From: Hymenobacter monticola
GTDB taxonomy: Bacteria; Bacteroidota; Bacteroidia; Cytophagales; Hymenobacteraceae
Length of the DNA: 64,000 bases
NCBI RefSeq assembly: GCF_022811645.1
Contig: NZ_CP094534.1
Coordinates: 2,170,001 to 2,234,000 of the forward strand
Reading direction: 5' to 3'
Part shown: positions 41,658 through 49,736 of the stretch, in pieces
Layout: each line of letters begins with the position of its first letter
Position numbering within the stretch: the first letter of the stretch is position 1
Notes under the pieces: generated by a model
The model's database searches: none
What the model saw: only the letters and a program-made list of their open reading frames with translations
Told to the model about the DNA's origin: nothing
Position numbers and translations under genes: made by a program

Positions 41658-42680
41658 CTATTCTTTCACGATGCGGGCGCTGCTGCGCTGCGTGCCGTCG
41701 GCGTACTCTACCAGGTAGAGGCCTTTGGGCAGGGCGCTCAGGTCAACCGCCGTTTCGGTGCTGCCGGCTTGGGCCACGAAAGCGGCCACTTTAGAGCCGG
41801 TGGTGCTGAACACGGTCACGCGGGCGTCGCGGCTGGCAGCGGTGTGGGGCACGTTGAGCTGGTTTTGCGCCGGGTTGGGGTACACGGCCAGATTGGTTTG
41901 CACGGCCGAGCGGGCGGCCAGGGCAACCTGACGGCTTTTCAGGGTCACGTTGCGCAGCAATACGTAGCGGCCAACGCCGGTGCTGGCGACGCCGAAGTAG
42001 AGGCGTACGCTCAACGTTTGGCCCGAAGGCACTGCCAGGCCGGTGGCACCGTTCAGGGCCAGGCGGAAGGTAGTGGCCGAGCTTGGAGCCCCGGCTACGT
42101 ACTGCGGTACCACAGCCCCGTTCACGGCCGTGTTCACCGTGCCGCCGGTGGAGCTCAGGCCGAACGTTGCATTGCCGGTGCTCGGGAGCACGCCCGTGGG
42201 GCCTTTGCCGCCGGTGATGTCGGTGGAATCGGAAACGAAATTGCTGCGCGAGTACGCCACCGCCACCTTGCCGTTGGCCGAACTCACCACCGCAGCGCTG
42301 AACAGAATCGAGTCGACCTGTACCGCCGAGGTGGCCGTAAACGAGAACTGCTCAGAGAAGCCGCGACGGGGCGAGCCGCCCGGACCCATGGAAGGAGCCG
42401 TGGAGCTCCACCCGCTGCCGTCAGCATTCACGCCGAAAGCTTGGCCAACGCTGGAATAGGGCGCAAACGCTGCTGCCCCGGTCGGAACCTGTCCGTTCGA
42501 AATAAAATAGCGCCGCAGCATTGGCGTACCGGGCGTCACGCCCGTCGAGCGCACCGCCGCGCTATCCGAAGCGTTGCGCTTTAAGGGCCACTGCACAAAA
42601 ACCTGCGTTTGGGCAGCGGCTGTTTCTGCCAGGCCCAAGCCCGCTACTAGTAATAGGGCAGAAAGTAGATGATTTTTCAT
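41658..42680 (-). CDS. Uncharacterised secreted protein with type IX sorting domain
   Basis: The 340-residue protein has a signal peptide (MKNHLLSALLLVAGLGLAET, AAA|QTQ) and about 240 residues rich in Ser, Thr, Val and Gly that look like a beta-sandwich (SEQFSFTATSAVQVDSILFS, TTFRLALNGATGLAVPSGQT, LSVRLYFGVASTGVG). A C-terminal sorting domain follows (LAVYPNPAQNQLNV, ending SSARIVKE). I recognise no catalytic family. An operator-like site C stands 140 bp upstream, the same motif that precedes PL1, the CE12-GH28 enzyme and kduD. This places it in the pectin regulon. Carbohydrate binding or an unrecognised lyase/esterase role is a guess. Confidence 0.8.
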   Translation of the reverse strand: MKNHLLSALLLVAGLGLAETAAAQTQVFVQWPLKRNASDSAAVRSTGVTPGTPMLRRYFISNGQVPTGAAAFAPYSSVGQAFGVNADGSGWSSTAPSMGPGGSPRRGFSEQFSFTATSAVQVDSILFSAAVVSSANGKVAVAYSRSNFVSDSTDITGGKGPTGVLPSTGNATFGLSSTGGTVNTAVNGAVVPQYVAGAPSSATTFRLALNGATGLAVPSGQTLSVRLYFGVASTGVGRYVLLRNVTLKSRQVALAARSAVQTNLAVYPNPAQNQLNVPHTAASRDARVTVFSTTGSKVAAFVAQAGSTETAVDLSALPKGLYLVEYADGTQRSSARIVKE

Positions 42681-42819
42681 TGTAATCTGTGTGTTAAGTG
42701 AAAATGAAAGCGAGAATATGAGAAGTACAAGAAGTCGCTGACTTCAGGGCATGGGGAGTCGTTGCTTGTGCAAGCTGTCCACTCTCTAGCGCATAACGCA
42801 AGCTTTGGGTTTCTTTTAA

Positions 42820-42845
42820 TTGCGCAATCGTTGCCGGGAACGGTT
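42820..42845 (-). promoter_or_regulatory. Pectin-locus operator candidate, site C
   Basis: On the minus strand AACCGTTCCCGGCAACGATT is followed by GCGCAA, 140 bases before the start of the secreted protein gene at 42680. It differs from site B at two bases. Confidence 0.65.
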
Positions 42846-42945
42846 TCGGAAACAGGTGGGCAGGCCGTCTCCCGTCTGAATAAGTTGGGAAACCGCGTGG
42901 CGAGTCCAAAACGTCGGCATCGGTTCTGATTGAGGCTGCATCTGA

Positions 42946-42971
42946 CATCGTTCCCGGCAACGATTGCGCAA
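42946..42971 (+). promoter_or_regulatory. Pectin-locus operator candidate, site B
   Basis: CATCGTTCCCGGCAACGATT followed by GCGCAA contains the perfect inverted repeat ATCGTT-n6-AACGAT and ends 131 bases before the CE12-GH28 start codon. Confidence 0.7.
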
Positions 42972-43102
42972 AAAAAGGCGCATGGCCCGCCGAAATGAGG
43001 GGCCGAAGACCTGCGAACGGGCCTAATATTGTTAGGGCAACTCTGCCCTTGCTTCTAATCGCACGGGCAAAATCATCGGATTTAGCCCCTTCTTCAATTC
43101 CC

Positions 43103-45466
43103 ATGAAATCAACTTCGATGATGCTGCTGGCCGGGCTGGCGGCTTCCCTTTCGGTAGCTTTCCAACCGGCGGCTGCGCCCCAAACCCAGGTGTTTCTGGT
43201 GGGCGACTCGACCATGGCTGAGAAGGCCGACCTGACCAAGCCCGAGCGTGGCTGGGGCATGGAGTTCGGCCAGTACTTCGACAATAGTGTCGTCATCCGC
43301 AACACGGCCCAAAACGGGCGCAGCACCAAAAGCTTTTACCGCGAAGGCCGCTGGGCCAAGGTGCTCGAAGGCCTGAAGCCCGGCGACTGGGTGTTTATCC
43401 AGTTCGGCCACAACGACTCAAAGCTGGATGACAGCGTGCGCGCCGCCCCGGCCCAGACCACGTACCGGCAGTTTCTCACCAAATTTGTGCAGGAGGCCAA
43501 GGCCAAAGGCGCCAACCCCGTGCTGCTCACGCCGGTGGGCCGCCGCTACTTCGACGACAAAGGCCAGCGCAAAGACGACCACGGCGAATACCCCGGCGTG
43601 GTGCGCGAGGTAGCCAAAGCGCAGAAGGTGCCGCTGATTGACTTGCACGAGCAAAGCTGGAAGATGTATTCGCAGCTGGGCGAGGCCGGCACCCGGCCGC
43701 TGTTCTGGAGCTACCAAAACGGCTACTACCAGCCCAACCCCGTGCCGCCGGCCAAGAACGACAACACCCACTTCTCGCAGTACGGCGCCGCCCGCGTGGC
43801 CCAGCTGGTGGCCGAAGACGTGCAGGCCCAGCACCTGGGGCTGGCCAGCCACCTCAGCCGCACGCCCTTCGAGGGCAAGCTGCTGGCCGACCTGCCGGTG
43901 GTACTGGCACCTTCGTTCAAAAAGGACACCTTCAACCTGGCCAAGTACGGCGCCGTGGCCGACGGCCAGACCCTGAACACCGAAGTCTTCCGCAAGGCCA
44001 TCGATGCCTGCGCTGTGGGAGGCGGCACCGTGCTGGTACCGCGAGGCCTGTGGCTGACCGGCCCCATTGTGCTGAAAAACAACGTGAACCTGCACCTGGC
44101 CACCGGCGCCCTGGTGCAGTTCACCGCCGACCGCAGCCAGTACCCACTCGTGAAAACCACTTGGGAAGGGGAGGACGCCATCCGCAGCCAGGCCCCCATT
44201 TCGGGCGTGGACCTGACCAACATTGCCATCACCGGCAACGGCACCTTCGACGGCGCCGGCGATGCCTGGCGGCCCGTGAAGAAGAGCAAGCTCAACGAGA
44301 CGCAGTGGAAAAGCCTGCTGGAATCGGGCGGCGTGCTCAATGATAAAAAGGACTATTGGTACCCCTCGGCCAGCTCGCTCAAGGGCAACCTGATGGCCGC
44401 TTCGGGCCAGAAGCGCAGCAGCCTCAACGCGGCTGAATTTGATGACATCCGCGACTACCTGCGGCCCAACATGCTCAGCCTCACGCGCTGCAAGCAGATT
44501 TTGCTCGAAGGCTTCGTAATTCAGAACTCACCGGCCTGGACCATTCATCCGCTGCTCTGCGAAAACATTACCCTGCGCAACGTGACGGCCCGCAACCCCT
44601 GGTACGGCCAAAACACCGACGCGCTGGACCTGGAATCGTGCCGCAACGGCATCGTAGAGGGCTGCACGTTTGATGTGGGCGACGACGGCATCTGCATCAA
44701 ATCGGGCCGCGACGAGCAGGGCCGTAAGCGTGGTGTGCCCACCGAAAACTTCATCATCCGCGACACGAAGGTGTACCACGCCCACGGCGGCTTCGTGATT
44801 GGCTCGGAGATGTCGGGCGGCGCGCGCAACCTCTACGTGAGCAACTGCACGTTCATCGGTACCGACGTGGGGCTGCGTTTCAAAACGGCCCGGGGCCGCG
44901 GGGGCGTGGTCGAGAACATCTTTGTGGATGGCGTCGATATGACCAATATTGCCGGCGAAGCCATTCTGTTCGACATGTACTATGCGGCCAAAGACCCCGT
45001 GCCTATGGCTGGTGAGAGCTCGGCGCCGCCCGTCATCGCGGCGATGCCGTTGAATGAGGGCACGCCGCAGTTCAAAACCTTCCGCATCAAAAACGTGACC
45101 TGCAAGGGCGCCAACACCGGCATCCTGGTGCGCGGCCTGCCCGAAATGAGCATCAAGGACATCAGCATCGAAAACGCAGTGCTCGAAAGCAAAAAAGGCC
45201 TTGTGTGCCAGGAAGCCGAGAACATTCGCCTGAAAAACGTGACCCTGCTCTCGGCCGATACCGCGCCAGTGATGGAGGTGCAAAACAGCCGAAACCTCGC
45301 CTTCGACGGCATCCGCTACGCCAACGGCGCCGAGCTGCTGCTGCGTGTGACCGGCGACCGCAGCAAGGACATTCGCCTGACCAACACCGACACCAAGAAG
45401 GCCAAAAAAGACGTGCAACTGGGCGACAAGCTGGCCAAGAAAACGGTAAGCGTGGCCCAGCGGTAA
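43103..45466 (+). CDS. Bifunctional rhamnogalacturonan acetylesterase (CE12) / polygalacturonase-type GH28
   Basis: This 787-residue secreted protein joins two pectin enzymes. Residues about 28-260 form an SGNH esterase domain: VFLVGDSTMAEK (Ser36), the FGHND block and the DNTHFSQYGA block carrying the Asp-x-x-His. From about residue 275 (FNLAKYGAVADGQTLN) runs a GH28 beta-helix with all four classic sites: NTD (504-506), GDDG (Asp527, Asp528), the His561 site in HAHGGFVIGSEMSGG and RFK (592-594). The esterase would remove acetyl groups that block the hydrolase. There is a signal peptide but no sorting domain, so it may stay periplasmic or lipid-free. Confidence 0.93.
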   Translation: MKSTSMMLLAGLAASLSVAFQPAAAPQTQVFLVGDSTMAEKADLTKPERGWGMEFGQYFDNSVVIRNTAQNGRSTKSFYREGRWAKVLEGLKPGDWVFIQFGHNDSKLDDSVRAAPAQTTYRQFLTKFVQEAKAKGANPVLLTPVGRRYFDDKGQRKDDHGEYPGVVREVAKAQKVPLIDLHEQSWKMYSQLGEAGTRPLFWSYQNGYYQPNPVPPAKNDNTHFSQYGAARVAQLVAEDVQAQHLGLASHLSRTPFEGKLLADLPVVLAPSFKKDTFNLAKYGAVADGQTLNTEVFRKAIDACAVGGGTVLVPRGLWLTGPIVLKNNVNLHLATGALVQFTADRSQYPLVKTTWEGEDAIRSQAPISGVDLTNIAITGNGTFDGAGDAWRPVKKSKLNETQWKSLLESGGVLNDKKDYWYPSASSLKGNLMAASGQKRSSLNAAEFDDIRDYLRPNMLSLTRCKQILLEGFVIQNSPAWTIHPLLCENITLRNVTARNPWYGQNTDALDLESCRNGIVEGCTFDVGDDGICIKSGRDEQGRKRGVPTENFIIRDTKVYHAHGGFVIGSEMSGGARNLYVSNCTFIGTDVGLRFKTARGRGGVVENIFVDGVDMTNIAGEAILFDMYYAAKDPVPMAGESSAPPVIAAMPLNEGTPQFKTFRIKNVTCKGANTGILVRGLPEMSIKDISIENAVLESKKGLVCQEAENIRLKNVTLLSADTAPVMEVQNSRNLAFDGIRYANGAELLLRVTGDRSKDIRLTNTDTKKAKKDVQLGDKLAKKTVSVAQR

Positions 45467-45498
45467 AGTATCAACCGAACGAAACAGAACGAAAAAGA

Positions 45499-45531
45499 AC
45501 GTCATGCAGAGCGCTGCGCTCTGCATGACGT
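45499..45531. repeat. Short palindrome of the GTCATGC-GAGCGC type
   Basis: ACGTCATGCAGAGCGC and GCGCTCTGCATGACGT form an almost continuous hairpin between the CE12-GH28 gene and the GH105 gene. It looks like a shortened member of the 11422/19370/32351 repeat family. Confidence 0.65.
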
Positions 45532-45550
45532 CCTGCTTAGATAACCATTT

Positions 45551-47479
45551 ATGAAACACCCTTCCCGCTTCCTGCTGCCGTTCCTGGGGCTGGCGCTGCT
45601 CAGCGAAACCACCGCTGCCCAAACGGCCACCAAGCCGTACTCGCAGCGCATGGCCGATGCGTTTATCTCCTGGAATCCTGATTCCATCGTGGTGGGCAAT
45701 GCGAAAGTCAGCCGCTGGAACTACGAGCAGGGCCTGATGTACACGGCCCTGGAGCGCGTGTGGGAGCGGACCGGCGACGCCTGCTATTACACCTACATTC
45801 AGAAAGACCTCAACCGCTTTGTGCAGAAGGACGGCAGCATCCGCACCTACAAGGCCGAGGAGTTCCAACTCGACAACGTGACGCCCGGCCGCGGGCTGCT
45901 GCTGCTGAGCCAGCTGTCGGCGGTGCCCGAGCAGGACAAGTACATCAAAGCCGCACAGCTGCTGCGCAAGCAGCTCGACGCCCAGCCCCGCACCAAGGAG
46001 GGCGGCTTCTGGCACAAGAAAATTTACCCCAACCAGATGTGGCTCGACGGCCTGTACATGGCCGCGCCGTTCTATGCCGAGTACAGCCGCGTGTTCAACC
46101 AGCCCGCCGGGCTCGATGACGTGGCCAAGCAGTTTGCGCTGATTGAGCAGCACCTCGTCGACCCCAAAACCGGCCTGCTCTACCACGGCTACGACGAAAG
46201 CCGCGAGCAGCCTTGGGCCAACAAAACCACCGGCCAGAGCCCCAGCTTCTGGGACCGCGCCGTGGGCTGGTACGGCATGGCCCTGGTCGACGTGCTCGAC
46301 TATTTCCCCGCCAACCATCCGCAACGGCCTGCCCTCGTGAAAGCCCTGCAGCGCCTGGCGCCCGTGCTGGCCAAGTACCAGGACGCCAAAACCGGCACCT
46401 GGAGCCTGGTGATGGGCCAAGAAGGCCGCAAGGGCAACTACGCCGAAGCCTCCGGCAGCAGCATGTTCGTATACGCGCTGGCCAAGGGCGTGCGCCTGGG
46501 CTACCTCGATAAGAAATACGCGGCTGTGGCCAAAAAGGGCTACGAGGGCATCCTGAAAACCTTCGTGGCCACCGAGGCCAATGGCGCGCTGGCCTACAAC
46601 GGCACCGTGAGCGTGGGCGGCCTGGGTGGCAAGCCTTACCGCGACGGCACCTTCGACTACTACCTCACCGAGCCACTGCGCAAGAACGATTTGAAAGGTG
46701 TGGGCCCCTTCATCCTGGCCAGCACCGAGATGGAAATTGCGGCCGAGGCTGGCATCGGCCAAGGCAAAACCGTGGGCCTGGACTACTTCTTCAACCACGA
46801 GATGCGCAAAAGCCCGCTCACCGGCGAGCAGGAGCAGTGGCACTACACCTGGGAAGAGCGTCAGCACGGCGGTTTCTGGCTGTGGGGCGCGCAGTTCCGC
46901 GAGCTGGGCGCCCGCACCGTAGCCGTGCCCGCTGCGCCTACGGCCGCCAGCCTCAAGCCATTGAGCGTGTACATCATCGTGGACCCAGACTCACGCAAGG
47001 AGTCGCCCAAGCCCAACTACGTGCAGCCCGCCGACAGCAAGGTTATCACCGAGTGGGTGAAGGGCGGTGGCACCCTCGTGCTGCTGGCCAACGACACGGC
47101 CAACTGCGAAACCAAGCGCTTCAACGAACTGGCCAAAAACTTCGGCGTGCAGTTCACCGCCCAAAGTGTGAACATGGTGCAGGGCGCGCAGTTCGAGCAA
47201 GGCAAGGTCGATTTGACTTCCGGCAAAGCCGTATTCAAGAACGCCGGCACAGCTTATGTGAAGGAGCTGTCGGTGCTGTCGGTGGCCGCGCCGGCCCAGC
47301 CGCTGGTGACGAACAATGGCAAAGTCATCATGGCCACGGCCCGGCTGGGCAAGGGCAAAGTCTTCATCCTCGGCGACCCGTGGCTGTACAACGAGTATGT
47401 GGACGGTCGCAAGATTCCGGCAAGTTTTGAAAATTTTCAGGCCGGGAAGGACCTCGCCACCTGGCTGCTGGGCAAGTAG
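45551..47479 (+). CDS. Unsaturated rhamnogalacturonyl hydrolase (GH105) with C-terminal DUF4350-like domain
   Basis: GH105 enzymes hydrate the unsaturated uronate at the non-reducing end left by lyases and release it. The 642-residue protein has a signal peptide and an (alpha/alpha)6 barrel to about residue 455. It carries the catalytic Asp166 in NQMWLDGLYMAAPFY, the SFWDRAVGWYGMALVDVLDY segment and the substrate-site region GQEGRKGNYAEASGSSMFVY. After residue 460 a separate alpha-beta domain of about 170 residues (LSVYIIVDPDSRKESPKPNY, KGGGTLVLLANDTANCETKR) resembles the glutamine-amidotransferase-like DUF4350. It is probably periplasmic. The 84-base gap to the CE12-GH28 gene suggests co-transcription. 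Confidence 0.9.
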   Translation: MKHPSRFLLPFLGLALLSETTAAQTATKPYSQRMADAFISWNPDSIVVGNAKVSRWNYEQGLMYTALERVWERTGDACYYTYIQKDLNRFVQKDGSIRTYKAEEFQLDNVTPGRGLLLLSQLSAVPEQDKYIKAAQLLRKQLDAQPRTKEGGFWHKKIYPNQMWLDGLYMAAPFYAEYSRVFNQPAGLDDVAKQFALIEQHLVDPKTGLLYHGYDESREQPWANKTTGQSPSFWDRAVGWYGMALVDVLDYFPANHPQRPALVKALQRLAPVLAKYQDAKTGTWSLVMGQEGRKGNYAEASGSSMFVYALAKGVRLGYLDKKYAAVAKKGYEGILKTFVATEANGALAYNGTVSVGGLGGKPYRDGTFDYYLTEPLRKNDLKGVGPFILASTEMEIAAEAGIGQGKTVGLDYFFNHEMRKSPLTGEQEQWHYTWEERQHGGFWLWGAQFRELGARTVAVPAAPTAASLKPLSVYIIVDPDSRKESPKPNYVQPADSKVITEWVKGGGTLVLLANDTANCETKRFNELAKNFGVQFTAQSVNMVQGAQFEQGKVDLTSGKAVFKNAGTAYVKELSVLSVAAPAQPLVTNNGKVIMATARLGKGKVFILGDPWLYNEYVDGRKIPASFENFQAGKDLATWLLGK

Positions 47480-47506
47480 CGAGTGCTTACTCATTGGACG
47501 TCAGCG

Positions 47507-47534
47507 AAAAAGCCGGGCTTGCCCGGCTTTTTTT
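47507..47534 (+). terminator. Terminator after the GH105 gene
   Basis: AAAAAGCCGGGC pairs with GCCCGGCTTTTTTT. It is a compact, classical hairpin. Confidence 0.88.
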
Positions 47535-47599
47535 ATTGGCCTCATGCGTAAAATGTTTACCCTCAAGATGCTATGCAATCGAAACCGATAGCTGCGCGT

Positions 47600-47613
47600 C
47601 GCAACCGTTTGCG
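47600..47613 (+). promoter_or_regulatory. LacI-type palindrome upstream of the symporter gene
   Basis: CGCAACCGTTTGCG is an imperfect palindrome with a central CG, as in many LacI-family operators. A close relative, CGCAACCGTTTTCG, stands before uxaC at 62714-62727. It lies 151 bases upstream of the symporter ATG. Confidence 0.5.
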
Positions 47614-47693
47614 AAAAAATGTGCTGGTTGAATCGGCTCGATTTGAAAAAAACCTTTCAGAAGCCGTTTTTTTACCGGAACATTACTTTCCCA

Positions 47694-47701
47694 TAGCTTC
47701 G
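47694..47701 (+). promoter_or_regulatory. -7-like box of the symporter gene
   Basis: TAGCTTCG is one base away from TAnnTTTG, 63 bases before the ATG at 47764. The same TTCG ending is seen before uvrA and uxaC. Confidence 0.4.
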
Positions 47702-47763
47702 TCAACCCTGCGTCCGGCGGCGTGTGGCAACAAACCAACGCCTTAATTCCCACTCTTCTTTCA

Positions 47764-49458
47764 ATGAACCAACACACCCTCGGTACGATTGACTACATCG
47801 TATTCTTCGTCTACTTCATCATCGTCTCCGGCTACGGCATCTGGGTATACCGGCGCAAAACCGGCCACGACGGCACCCTGGAGGGCAATTCCAAAGACTA
47901 TTTCCTCGCCGAAGGCTCCCTGACGTGGTGGGCCATTGGGTCCTCACTCATCGCCTCCAACATCTCGGCCGAGCAGTTCGTGGGCATGTCGGGCTCGGGC
48001 TTCGCCATGGGCTTGGCCATTGCCACCTACGAGTGGATGGCGGCCATTACGCTGGTCATCGTGGCCGTGTTCTTCATTCCGGTGTACCTGAAGAATAACA
48101 TCGCCACCATGCCGCAGTTTCTCAGCCAGCGCTACAACGGCACGGTGGCCATGATTATGGCCCTGTTCTGGCTGGCCCTCTACGTAGTGGTGAACCTGAC
48201 CTCGATTCTCTACCTCGGCGCCATCGCCATCAGCAGCATCGCGGGCCTCAACCTGACCTTCTGCATGTACATGCTGGCGGGCTTCGCCGTCATCATCACG
48301 CTGGGCGGCATGAAGGTGATTGGCTTCACCGACGTGATTCAGGTGTTCTTCCTGATTCTGGGCGGCCTGGCCACCACCTACCTGGCCCTGAATCTGGTGG
48401 CCGAGCACTACGGCACCAGCGGCGCCATCAGCGGCTTCAACCTGATGACCGAGCACGCCTCCGACCACTTCCAGATGATTTTCAAGCGCGACAACGAGCA
48501 CTACCTCGACCTGCCGGGCCTCACCGTGCTGCTCGGCGGCATGTGGATTGTGAACCTCAACTACTGGGGCTGCAACCAGTACATCACCCAGCGCGCCCTG
48601 GGCGCCGACCTTCCCACGGCCCGCTCGGGCATTTTGTTTGCCGCCTTCCTCAAACTGCTCATGCCCGTGATTGTGGTGTTGCCTGGCATTGCGGCCTACG
48701 TGCTCTACAAGCAGGACGTATTTGGCGCCGCCGAATTTGGCTCCGGCGCCGACCTCAACCCCGACCGCGCCTACCCGGTGCTGCTCAACATCCTGCCGGT
48801 TGGTCTGAAAGGCCTGTCCTTCGCCGCCCTCACGGCCGCCGTGGTGGCCTCACTGGCTGGCAAAGCCAATTCCATTGCCACCATCTTCACGCTCGACGTG
48901 TACCACAAGGTGTTCAAAACCGACGCCACGGAGAAGCAGCTGGTAGCCACCGGCAAAATCGCCGTGGTGGTGGCCATGATTCTGGGCGTGCTCATTGCGC
49001 CGCACCTGGGCATCGACAAGAAAGGCGGTTTCCAGTACATCCAGGAATACACCGGCTTCGTGTCGCCGGGCATCTTCGCCATGTTCATCCTGGGCTTCTT
49101 CTGGAAGAAAACAACCTCTACGGCCGCGCTTTTTGCCACCATCGGCGGCTTCCTGCTGTCGGTGCTGTTCAAGTTCCTACCCACCTACACGGATTTGTCG
49201 TTCCTAGCGCCGTTCGGTTTCGCCGTGAAGCCCGCCGGCTCCAACGTCTACGAAATTCCCTTTCTCGACCGCATGGGCTTCGTGTTCGTCATCTGCATCA
49301 TCATGATGATTATCATCAGCCTGATTGACAACGCCCGCGGCGTGAAGCCCAAGGGCCTGGAAGTGGACAGCAGCATGTTCAAGCCACAACCCAGCTTTGT
49401 GATTGGTACGGCGGCCATTGTGGTCATTCTCACCACGCTCTATACCATCTATTGGTAG
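47764..49458 (+). CDS. Sodium/solute symporter (SSS/SLC5 family)
   Basis: The 564-residue protein has about 14 hydrophobic helices and SLC5 hallmarks: KDYFLAEGSLTWWAIGSSLI, ASNISAEQFVGMSGSGFAMG and FLSQRYNGTVAMIMALFWLA, with a late FAALTAAVVASLAGKANSIA segment of the sodium-site region. It is of the vSGLT-like type. The location among pectin genes suggests import of galacturonate or unsaturated uronates across the inner membrane. A GTG at 47722 could extend the N-terminus, but MNQHTLGTIDYIVFF is the usual beginning of such symporters. Confidence 0.9.
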   Translation: MNQHTLGTIDYIVFFVYFIIVSGYGIWVYRRKTGHDGTLEGNSKDYFLAEGSLTWWAIGSSLIASNISAEQFVGMSGSGFAMGLAIATYEWMAAITLVIVAVFFIPVYLKNNIATMPQFLSQRYNGTVAMIMALFWLALYVVVNLTSILYLGAIAISSIAGLNLTFCMYMLAGFAVIITLGGMKVIGFTDVIQVFFLILGGLATTYLALNLVAEHYGTSGAISGFNLMTEHASDHFQMIFKRDNEHYLDLPGLTVLLGGMWIVNLNYWGCNQYITQRALGADLPTARSGILFAAFLKLLMPVIVVLPGIAAYVLYKQDVFGAAEFGSGADLNPDRAYPVLLNILPVGLKGLSFAALTAAVVASLAGKANSIATIFTLDVYHKVFKTDATEKQLVATGKIAVVVAMILGVLIAPHLGIDKKGGFQYIQEYTGFVSPGIFAMFILGFFWKKTTSTAALFATIGGFLLSVLFKFLPTYTDLSFLAPFGFAVKPAGSNVYEIPFLDRMGFVFVICIIMMIIISLIDNARGVKPKGLEVDSSMFKPQPSFVIGTAAIVVILTTLYTIYW

Positions 49459-49492
49459 GCAGCCAGATTGCTCTTTTAGGCACTCATCATCC

Positions 49493-49526
49493 GTGTGGCC
49501 CGTTGGCGAAAGCCGGCGGGCCACAC
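49493..49526 (+). terminator. GC-rich hairpin after the symporter gene
   Basis: GTGTGGCCCGTTGGC pairs with GCCGGCGGGCCACAC around a GAAA tetraloop (two G-U pairs). It lacks a T run, so it may end transcription weakly or stabilise the transcript. Confidence 0.5.
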
Positions 49527-49736
49527 CTGCGTCTAGGCCATTGCCGAAGGCTGTGCGCATTAGTTGGGCAGGAAGGTTATTTTTATAATTGAAATAGGCT
49601 TATTCTTTAGTGAAACTGGCAAAATCGTAGGTCTGGCGAATATAAATTAGGACTGGTTGGGAATAACTTCTTAAATTCGCCTACCCAATTTAGTCCCTCG
49701 TGGCTTATTTCTTTTTCCCAATCCCACCCATTAGCT

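Larger units (their letters stand above)
42681..43102. other. Divergent regulatory region with two operator-like sites
   Basis: This 422-base non-coding stretch holds site C (42820-42845) facing the minus-strand gene and site B (42946-42971) facing the plus-strand gene, 100 bases apart. A TAATATTG box at 43024-43031, one base from TAnnTTTG, may start the CE12-GH28 transcript. Confidence 0.7.

Noticed and set aside
44528..46867. 779-codon open frame antisense to the CE12-GH28 and GH105 genes
   Set aside because: It covers two well-supported genes in antisense, has no recognisable domain and shows shadow-frame composition.
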